The notes beneath the pieces are model-generated. The model ran no database searches and was not told the origin of the DNA. It saw only the letters and a list, made by a program, of their open reading frames with translations. Shown in pieces: positions 58,117-64,000 of a stretch of DNA of 64,000 nucleotides. A program made the translations under genes and the position numbers. The DNA comes from Paracidovorax konjaci (GTDB lineage: Bacteria > Pseudomonadota > Gammaproteobacteria > Burkholderiales > Burkholderiaceae_C), in contig NZ_FOMQ01000003.1 in assembly GCF_900112675.1 (NCBI RefSeq), positions 1 through 64,000 of the forward strand, in the 5' to 3' direction. Within the stretch, counting starts at the first letter, position 1, and each line of letters starts with the position of its first letter.

Positions 58117-60189
58117 TCAACCCTTGGGTGAGCCCACCATGCCCAGCACCTTGTGCACCAGCGCCTGCGCATCGAACGGCTTGACGATGAGTTCCATCTG
58201 GTGGGCCACCAGGAAGCTGGGGTCCATGGCCGCCTGCTCGGCGTAGCCGGTCATGAGCAACACGTGGATCTGCGGCAGGCGCTCGCGCGCGAAGTCGGCC
58301 ACCTGCCGGCCGTTGGGCCCCGGAAGCCCCACGTCCGACACCAGCAGGTCGAAGTGGAGCGCGCCCGAGAGCATCGCCATGCCTTCCGCCCCAGAGCCCG
58401 CCGACATCACCTGGAACCCCAGGTCGCGCAACAGCTCGCAGACGAATTCGCGCACGGTGGCGTCGTCTTCCACCACGAGGATGGAATCGGGGCGCTTGTC
58501 GGCCGCGGCGCTCTCCAGGCCTTCGGGCACGTCTTCGGCCACGACCTGCTGCGACCGCGGGAAATAGAGCGAGACGCAGGTGCCCTCGCCCACGGTGCTG
58601 TCGATGGCCACGGCGCCGCCCGACTGGCGCATGTAGCCGTAGATCATCGACAGGCCCAGGCCCGTGCCCTGCCCCAGCGGCTTGGTCGTGAAGAACGGGT
58701 CGAAGGCCAGTTCCAGCACTTCCTTGGACATGCCGTGCCCGGTGTCGCAGACCTGCACCCGCACCAGTTCGCCCGCCGGCAGGCCCATCGCCTCGCGCTC
58801 CTGCGCCGTGAGGCCGGGGCCGCCGTCCGGCAGGTTGTCGCCGTTGATGCGCAGCTCGCCGCCTTCGGGCATGGCGTCGCGCGCGTTGATGGCCAGGTTG
58901 AGCACGGCGCTCTCGAGCTGGTGGGCATCGGTGAGCACGGGCCACAGCTCGGCCGGTATCTCGACGGCCAGCGAGATGTTCTCGCCGCAGGTGTTGCGCA
59001 GCATGGACTCCAGGCTGCGGATCGATCCGCCCACGTCCACGGGCCGCACGTCGAGCGGCTGGCGCCGCGAGAACGCCAGCAGGCGCTGGGTGAGCGCGGC
59101 CGCTCGGCGTGCCGAGGACAGACCGGCCTCCACATAGCGGGGAATGTCGTCCATCTGGCCGCGCGCATGGCGCTGGCCGATGAGCTGCAGGGGCAGCACG
59201 ACGCCCTGCAGCATGTTGTTGAAGTCGTGCGCGATGCCGCCCGTGAGCTGGCCGATCGCCTCCATCTTCTGGCTGTGCCGCACCCGGTCCTGCGACTGCA
59301 GCAGCGCCTCGGTGCGGGCGCGCTCGTCGGTCACGTCGCGGCCGACGGCCTGCACGAAGCCATCGCCGGGCACGGCCGTCCAGTCGATCCAGCGGTGGGC
59401 CCCGCTCTTGTGGCGAAAGCACAGCGTGGCCTGGTGCCGCTGGGCGGCCTCGGCCAGGCGCTGCACGTCGTGCGGCGCCCGCGTGGCCTCTTCGCCATGC
59501 AGGAAGGACAGCACGCGCCGGCCCAGCGTCTCGTCTTCCGAATAGCCCAGCGTGGCCTGCCAGGCAGGGTTGACGGCGGCGATGGTGCCGTCCAGCCGGG
59601 CCACCACGAGCATCGCGTCCGACAGCAGCCAGAGCCGGTTGCGATCGGCCGTGCGGTCGGCCACCTGCTGCTCCAGGGAGGAGGCCAACTCCTTCAGGCG
59701 CTGCTGCGCCGTGAATTTGCCGGTGGTCTCGATCACCGTGTCCATGAAGCCCGCCACGTTGCCGGCGCCGTCGTGGACGGGGCTGTAGCAAAAGGTGAAA
59801 TAGGCCTGCTCGTCCTGGCCGCCGCGGCGCACCACGAGCGGAAAGTCTTCGTAGTACATCGATTCGCCCGCCAGCGCGCGCTCGGCGATCGGCCCCACCG
59901 TCTCCCAGGCCTCGGCCCAGATCTCATAGAAAGGAAGACCCAGCACGTCGGGCTTGCCGCCCAAGATGGCCCGGAAGGCGTCGTTGTAGATCGCCGTCAT
60001 CGCGGGGCCCCAGACCAGGCATTTCGGGAACTGGGAGGCCAGCACCATCTGGGCCGCCACGCGCAGCACCTCGGGCCACCCCGCGATGGGGCCGAGCGGG
60101 GTCGCGGCCCAGTCGTGCTCTCGCACGCGCTCGCTCATCTCGCTGGCGGTGTGGGGAAAGGTGGAGGGCGTGCGGAAAGGGACGGCCAT
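58117..60189 (-). CDS. Soluble hybrid sensor histidine kinase with two PAS domains and a receiver
   Basis: This 690-residue cytoplasmic kinase has no transmembrane helix. A PAS-like input domain (about 40-190, YNDAFRAILGGKPDVLGLPF, FTFCYSPVHDGAGNVAGFMD) is followed by a coil and a second PAS (about 215-330). The HisKA box is GQLTGGIAHDFNNMLQ (His321). The HATPase region has LNLAINARDAMPEGGELRIN and DTGHGMSKEVLELAFDPFFT. A C-terminal receiver has the phospho-acceptor Asp619 in LLVSDVGLPGPNG and Lys in VKPFD. No response regulator is adjacent. The signal is unknown. Confidence 0.92.
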   Translation of the reverse strand: MAVPFRTPSTFPHTASEMSERVREHDWAATPLGPIAGWPEVLRVAAQMVLASQFPKCLVWGPAMTAIYNDAFRAILGGKPDVLGLPFYEIWAEAWETVGPIAERALAGESMYYEDFPLVVRRGGQDEQAYFTFCYSPVHDGAGNVAGFMDTVIETTGKFTAQQRLKELASSLEQQVADRTADRNRLWLLSDAMLVVARLDGTIAAVNPAWQATLGYSEDETLGRRVLSFLHGEEATRAPHDVQRLAEAAQRHQATLCFRHKSGAHRWIDWTAVPGDGFVQAVGRDVTDERARTEALLQSQDRVRHSQKMEAIGQLTGGIAHDFNNMLQGVVLPLQLIGQRHARGQMDDIPRYVEAGLSSARRAAALTQRLLAFSRRQPLDVRPVDVGGSIRSLESMLRNTCGENISLAVEIPAELWPVLTDAHQLESAVLNLAINARDAMPEGGELRINGDNLPDGGPGLTAQEREAMGLPAGELVRVQVCDTGHGMSKEVLELAFDPFFTTKPLGQGTGLGLSMIYGYMRQSGGAVAIDSTVGEGTCVSLYFPRSQQVVAEDVPEGLESAAADKRPDSILVVEDDATVREFVCELLRDLGFQVMSAGSGAEGMAMLSGALHFDLLVSDVGLPGPNGRQVADFARERLPQIHVLLMTGYAEQAAMDPSFLVAHQMELIVKPFDAQALVHKVLGMVGSPKG

Positions 60190-60561
60190 GGCAGACAACG
60201 CGTGGGAAGACGGACCGGTGGCGCACCGGTACCGCGACGGACGGACCCGGTGCCGGCCCGAGGGGCTGCGGCCTGCACCGGGTCCGCCCGCATGATGACA
60301 CGCTGCGCACCCCCGGGCCGCTCCGGGGGCATGCGACCCCTCGCACCGGTGGCACGTTCCGATGTGCGGAAATGAAAGGCTGCGGCCGATGCGCCCCGCA
60401 GCGCACGGGCTGGCGGGCGGCCTTGGCAACGATCGCTATGCTTTTTATAGCAACAAATGACCAGAATGCAGCGGCATCAGGCCGGTTCGGCATCCAACCA
60501 CGTGCTGGGCGGCCGCCGCGGCACCTGAATGGCGGCGCCGCGCCGCTTCTGCCGCCCGGCG
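60190..60561. other. Gene-free stretch between the kinase and the ABC binding-protein gene
   Basis: These 372 bp are intergenic, with GC-rich hairpin potential around 60309-60331 and the repeat copy at 60435-60451. The kinase promoter must lie here. No coding sequence is supported. Confidence 0.5.
60435..60451. repeat. AT-rich 5-7-5 palindromic repeat, copy 6 (intergenic)
   Basis: GCTAT-GCTTTTT-ATAGC has perfect 5-bp arms and a T-rich spacer, followed by AACAAATGA. It lies 111 bp past the binding-protein stop. Confidence 0.75.
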
Positions 60562-61554
60562 TCAGGCCTCGGGCGCGCTGAAGCGGGTGTCGAAGGTCTG
60601 CTGCACGTCGAGGCGGCGCCGCAGCAGCCCGGCCGAGAGGTAGAAATCGGCCGTGCGCTGCTGGTCGGCCAGCACGGCCGCGTCGATGGGCAGCCAGCGC
60701 GTGGCGCGCCGCTCGAACTGCAGCCGCGCTGCCTCGGCCGGGATGCCGATGATGCGCGCCAGCGTCTCGCCGAACGGCTGCGCGTTGCGGTACGACCAGC
60801 GCTGCGCGCGCTCCACGCGGGCCTTGAAGTCGGCCAGCGCGTCGCGCCGGGTCGCCAGCGCCTTGTCGGTGGCCGCCAGGAAGCTGAGCCCGCTCGACAG
60901 CCCCCGGCCGCTCACGAGCACCCGCGCATGGCCGCTGGTTTCCGCCAGCGCGGTGTAGGGCTCCCAGGTGGCCCAGGCATCCACCGCGCCCTGCGTGAGC
61001 GCGAGCTTGGCCTCGGCCGGCGGGATGAAGCGGATCTGCGCGTCCTGCGGGCCCAGGCCCGCCGATTCCAGCGCCTTCAGCGCCACGAAGTGGCCGATCG
61101 AGCCGCGATTGGTCGCGATGCGCAGCCCCTTGAGGTCCGCCGCGGAGCGGTACGGCGCATCCGGCCGCACGAGCACGGCCGTGCCGTACGGGTCGGAGCG
61201 GTTGGCCGCGAAGGCCTTCACCCCGCTGCCGGCGGCCAGCGTGAAGAGCAGCGGCGCATCGCCGATGGGCCCGAAATCCACCGCATCGGCGTTGAGCGCC
61301 TCGGCCAGCGGCGCCGCGGCCGGGAACTCGCTCCACTGGATGTCGTACGGCAGCGGCTGGCGCAGCTCGCCCGAGGCTTCGAGCAGCGCGCGCAGGCCGC
61401 CCTTCTGGTCGCCTGCGCGCAGCACCGTGCGGCCGGCCGATGGGTTCCGGCCCGTCTGCGCGTGCGAGAGCGCCGGCGAGAGCAGCGACGCGGCCGCGGC
61501 GGAGCAGGCGGTCGCCATCCAGAGGCGTTGGAAATCACGGCGTTGCATGGTCAT
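60562..61554 (-). CDS. Orphan ABC substrate-binding protein (sulfonate/nitrate/taurine type)
   Basis: This 330-residue periplasmic protein has a probable Tat signal (QRRDFQRLWMATACSAAAAS, cleavage after SHA). The SsuA/TauA-like binding fold includes VLRAGDQKGGLRALLEASGE, VDFGPIGDAPLLFTLAAGSG, DLKGLRIATNRGSIGHFVAL and LTQGAVDAWATWEPYTALAE. These proteins bind alkanesulfonates, taurine, nitrate or thiamine precursors. No permease or ATPase gene is adjacent, so it is an orphan. The sulfur-rich neighbourhood favours sulfonates; this is inference. MTM at 61554 is preferred to MQRRD at 61548. Confidence 0.87.
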   Translation of the reverse strand: MTMQRRDFQRLWMATACSAAAASLLSPALSHAQTGRNPSAGRTVLRAGDQKGGLRALLEASGELRQPLPYDIQWSEFPAAAPLAEALNADAVDFGPIGDAPLLFTLAAGSGVKAFAANRSDPYGTAVLVRPDAPYRSAADLKGLRIATNRGSIGHFVALKALESAGLGPQDAQIRFIPPAEAKLALTQGAVDAWATWEPYTALAETSGHARVLVSGRGLSSGLSFLAATDKALATRRDALADFKARVERAQRWSYRNAQPFGETLARIIGIPAEAARLQFERRATRWLPIDAAVLADQQRTADFYLSAGLLRRRLDVQQTFDTRFSAPEA

Positions 61555-61966
61555 CCTGGCTTTCGGGGTGGGAGGGGGAAAAAAACGGAAGGCACGGCCC
61601 TGGAGCCGCGCCGGAGCAAAGCCCGCCCACGGGGGCGGCGCAATGCCGTGCCCCGTGGACAGGAAGGCTCCGTGCCCGCCGACCGGGCCGGTCCGGCGCC
61701 GCGCCGCCGACCCGCCGGCGCACCAATGGCTCCGGAAGGAAAGCGTCCGGACGGCCCTGCCCGCCGCGCCGGACGTACTGCATTGCCGGTACGGGCGCGG
61801 TGGAGGGGCCGGCGAAGCGGATGGGAACGGTGGCTGCAGGCATGGCGCCACCTTACGGACCGCGCCCCGGCCCTCCAACGAAGAAAAACGTCTGTGCACA
61901 TGCGGCCCCGTTCCGGGCCGGCGGCGCCGTGCCGCAGGGCGCCGGCCGCCCGGCGCGGCGGCAGCT
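61555..61966. other. Gene-free stretch between the binding-protein gene and the MFS gene
   Basis: These 412 bp show no supported coding region, terminator-quality hairpin or repeat. A short AT-richer patch at about 61879-61900 (AACGAAGAAAAACGTCTGTGC) may belong to a promoter for the downstream minus-strand gene. Confidence 0.45.
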
Positions 61967-63208
61967 TCAGTGCGCGGCGGATGGCCTGCCGCCGGCCGCC
62001 ATGCGCACCGCGAGGGCTGCGGCACAGGCCAGCGTGGCCAGCGCCACCACGCCCATCCAGCCCCACTGCGACAGGGCCACGGCGCCCAGGGCCGAGCCTG
62101 CGGCCATGCCGATGAATACGCCGGTGAACAGCAGCGCGTTCAGTCGGCTGCGCGCGGCAGGGTCGAGCCCGTAGACCAGGGTCTGGTGCGCGACCAGCGT
62201 GGCCTGGATGCCGAAATCGAAGCCGATGGCGCTGACCACCAGCAGGCCCAGTTGCGCCCAGGCGGGCAGCCATTGCGCGGCGGCCAGGAGCGCGAACGAC
62301 ACGAGCGCGAGCCCGGCGCCCAGGCGCGTCACCCGCTCCGGCCCGCTGCGGTCGGCCAGCCGGCCGGCCAGCGGCGCGGCCAGGGCGCCTGCCGCTCCGG
62401 CCAGGCCGAACGCCCCGGCCGCGGCGCTGCCCCAGTGGAACTGGCTGTGCAGCATCACCGCCAGCGTGGACCAGAAGGCGCTGAAGGCCACCGACAGCAG
62501 GCCCTGCGCGAGCGCGGCGCGGCGCAGCGGCTGCTGGGCGCGCCAGAGGGATCCCATCGATGCCAGCAACGCGCCGTAGCCCAGGTGCGTGGTCGGCGCG
62601 AAGCGCGGCAGCCCCCGCCAGGCCGCCACGCCCAGCAGTGCGACGGCCACCGCAGCCGCGCCGTACACCGCGCGCCAGCCGAAATGCGCCGCGCCCAGCC
62701 CGCTCACCACGCGCGACAGCAGGATGCCCAGCAGCAGCCCGGTCATCACCGTGCCCACGACCTTGCCGCGCTGGTGCGCGAGCGCCACCGTGGCGGCGGC
62801 GGGCACCACGTCCTGTGCCAGCGTGGCGGCCAGGCCCACCGCCAGGCTGGCGGCCAGCAGCGCACCGATGCCCGGCGCCACGGCGCTCGCCAGCAGCGCC
62901 ACGGCCAGCGCCGCCGCCTTGGCGAGGATGATGCGGCGGCGGTCGTAGCGGTCGCCCAGCGGGGCGAGCAGCAGGATGCCGAGCGCGTAGCCCAGTTGCG
63001 TGAGGGTGGGCACGAAACCCACGGTGCGCTCTGCCGCATGGATGTCCGGTCCCAGCACGCCCAGCATGGGCTGGCTGTAGTAGAGCGATGCCACGCTCAC
63101 CCCGGCCGTGGTGGCCAGCAGCAGCACCAGGGAGGCGGGCACTTCGCCCGCAGCGGCACCTGTGGGCTGCGCCGGGCCGGCTGTATGCGTTTCTTGAATG
63201 GAAGCCAT
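61967..63208 (-). CDS. MFS transporter
   Basis: This 413-residue transporter has twelve hydrophobic segments. The loop 2-3 motif of the family reads LAPLGDRYDRRRIIL (about 82-96), and the second half carries GRLADRSGPERV. Early YYSQPMLGVLGPDI and VPTLTQLGYALGILLLAPL resemble the YdhP/YnfM-like drug or metabolite exporters often paired with LysR genes. Start 63208 is chosen; an in-frame ATG at 63256 is possible. It is divergent from a LysR regulator across 90 bp, its probable controller. Confidence 0.9.
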   Translation of the reverse strand: MASIQETHTAGPAQPTGAAAGEVPASLVLLLATTAGVSVASLYYSQPMLGVLGPDIHAAERTVGFVPTLTQLGYALGILLLAPLGDRYDRRRIILAKAAALAVALLASAVAPGIGALLAASLAVGLAATLAQDVVPAAATVALAHQRGKVVGTVMTGLLLGILLSRVVSGLGAAHFGWRAVYGAAAVAVALLGVAAWRGLPRFAPTTHLGYGALLASMGSLWRAQQPLRRAALAQGLLSVAFSAFWSTLAVMLHSQFHWGSAAAGAFGLAGAAGALAAPLAGRLADRSGPERVTRLGAGLALVSFALLAAAQWLPAWAQLGLLVVSAIGFDFGIQATLVAHQTLVYGLDPAARSRLNALLFTGVFIGMAAGSALGAVALSQWGWMGVVALATLACAAALAVRMAAGGRPSAAH

Positions 63209-63298
63209 CGCGAACCTTGGAGACGAAAGAATGGTCCGCAGTGTCGTGCGCTTCACTGCGCTGCGGTAGTGGCCTGCGGCGCAGATCTGTCATACGCT

Positions 63299-64000
63299 AT
63301 GCGCATGACCACGACCGCCGCCCCCACCCTGCCCTCGGGCACGGACCGCATCGAACTGCTGCAGACCTTCGTGCGCATCGTGGAGAGCGGCAGCCTCTCG
63401 GCCGCGGCGCAGCAACTGGCCACGACCCAGCCCACCGTGAGCCGGCGCCTGCAGACGCTGGAGCGCGGGCTGGGCCTGCGCCTGCTGCAGCGCTCCACCC
63501 ATGGGATGAAGCTCACCGAAGACGGCGAGCGCTGCCTCGCCCATGCGAAAGAGCTGCTCGGCAACTGGCGGGCGATGGAGTCGGACCTGCGCGGTGCGCA
63601 GGACACGCCGCGCGGCACCCTGCGCGTGCAGGCGCCGCACGCCTTCGGGCAGGACCAGTTGATCGTGCCCCTCACGGCCTACCTGCGGCGCTATCCCGAC
63701 GTGTCGGTGGAATGGCTGCTGCACGACCGCCAGCCGGACTTCATCGCCGAGGGGCTCGACTGCGCCGTGCAGGTCGGCCCCGTGGCGGACCCGTCCGTGA
63801 TCGCCCAGCGCATCGCCGAGGTGCCCCGCATCGTGGTGGCCTCGCCCGCCCTGCTGGAGCGGCACGGCGGCGCCCCGGCGCATCCGCGGGCATTGCTGGC
63901 CCTGCCCTGGCTCGCGCTGCGCACCTACTACCTGCGCGAAGTGGTGCTCCACCCCGCGGAGGGCGGAGCGCCGCCCTTGCGCGCGGGCAGCGCCAACGGC
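63299..64000 (+). CDS. LysR family transcriptional regulator (partial, runs off the end)
   Basis: The frame is open to the last base, giving 234 residues of a protein that would normally be near 300. The winged HTH reads IELLQTFVRIVESGSLSAAA, QQLATTQPTVSRRLQTLERG and LLQRSTHGMKLTEDGERCLA. The effector domain begins RGTLRVQAPHAFGQDQLIVP and includes IAEGLDCAVQVGPVADPSVI. Starts at 63299 and 63305 are both possible. It is divergent from the MFS exporter gene, which it probably regulates. Confidence 0.9.
   Translation, partial: MRMTTTAAPTLPSGTDRIELLQTFVRIVESGSLSAAAQQLATTQPTVSRRLQTLERGLGLRLLQRSTHGMKLTEDGERCLAHAKELLGNWRAMESDLRGAQDTPRGTLRVQAPHAFGQDQLIVPLTAYLRRYPDVSVEWLLHDRQPDFIAEGLDCAVQVGPVADPSVIAQRIAEVPRIVVASPALLERHGGAPAHPRALLALPWLALRTYYLREVVLHPAEGGAPPLRAGSANG

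Noticed and set aside
58153-60375. A 740-residue frame antisense to the histidine kinase
   Set aside because: It mirrors the kinase codons, lacks recognisable domains and is explained by codon-position GC bias.

Overview
The window is GC-rich, densely coded DNA from a betaproteobacterium. Gene content and order (sodB-xseA-exbBD-lpxK-kdsB-adk; sbp-cysTWA; czcICBA; ampR-bla) and protein similarity recalled from memory point to Comamonadaceae, most likely Acidovorax/Paracidovorax. The genus is inference. I see no rRNA, tRNA, CRISPR, transposase or phage gene.

Layout. 1-5.2 kb: tail of a keto-deoxyglucarate dehydratase gene, a small lipoprotein, and a cell-surface signalling cassette (porin-like protein, ECF sigma factor, zinc-finger anti-sigma factor, lipoprotein subtilase). 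5.3-17 kb: housekeeping genes (icd, a DUF192 protein, sodB, xseA, exbBD, lpxK, a Trm112-like protein, kdsB, adk, an asparaginase, lexA with a clear SOS box). 17-29 kb: hrpA, a DadA-like oxidase, argA, a class A beta-lactamase divergent from an AmpR-type regulator, a fused tRNA hydroxylase/GST protein, and dsbB. 29-34 kb: sulfate importer (cysA, cysW, cysT, sbp) and an alpha/beta hydrolase. 34-36 kb: LysR regulator divergent from an azoreductase. 36-43.3 kb: a czc-type metal efflux operon with two extra small proteins. 43.4-49 kb: an FMN reductase and the most notable locus: a Family 2A encapsulin, its cysteine desulfurase cargo with a long disordered N-terminus, an XRE regulator, a serine acetyltransferase and a rhodanese. 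49-57.8 kb: methionine importer genes metQ and metNI, split by a cassette of a large MBL-fold lipoprotein, a Sel1 protein, an SGNH lipoprotein and an AraC regulator. 58-64 kb: hybrid histidine kinase, an orphan sulfonate/nitrate-type binding protein, an MFS exporter and a partial LysR gene.

The common thread of the right half is sulfur. Sulfate uptake, O-acetylserine synthesis, desulfuration of cysteine inside a protein shell, rhodanese sulfur handling, methionine uptake and possibly sulfonate uptake lie within about 33 kb. Two of the sulfur transcription units share the decamer CAAAAGAATA upstream. The other genome-scale signal is a family of six AT-rich 17-nt imperfect palindromes (5-7-5 architecture), half of them inside genes.
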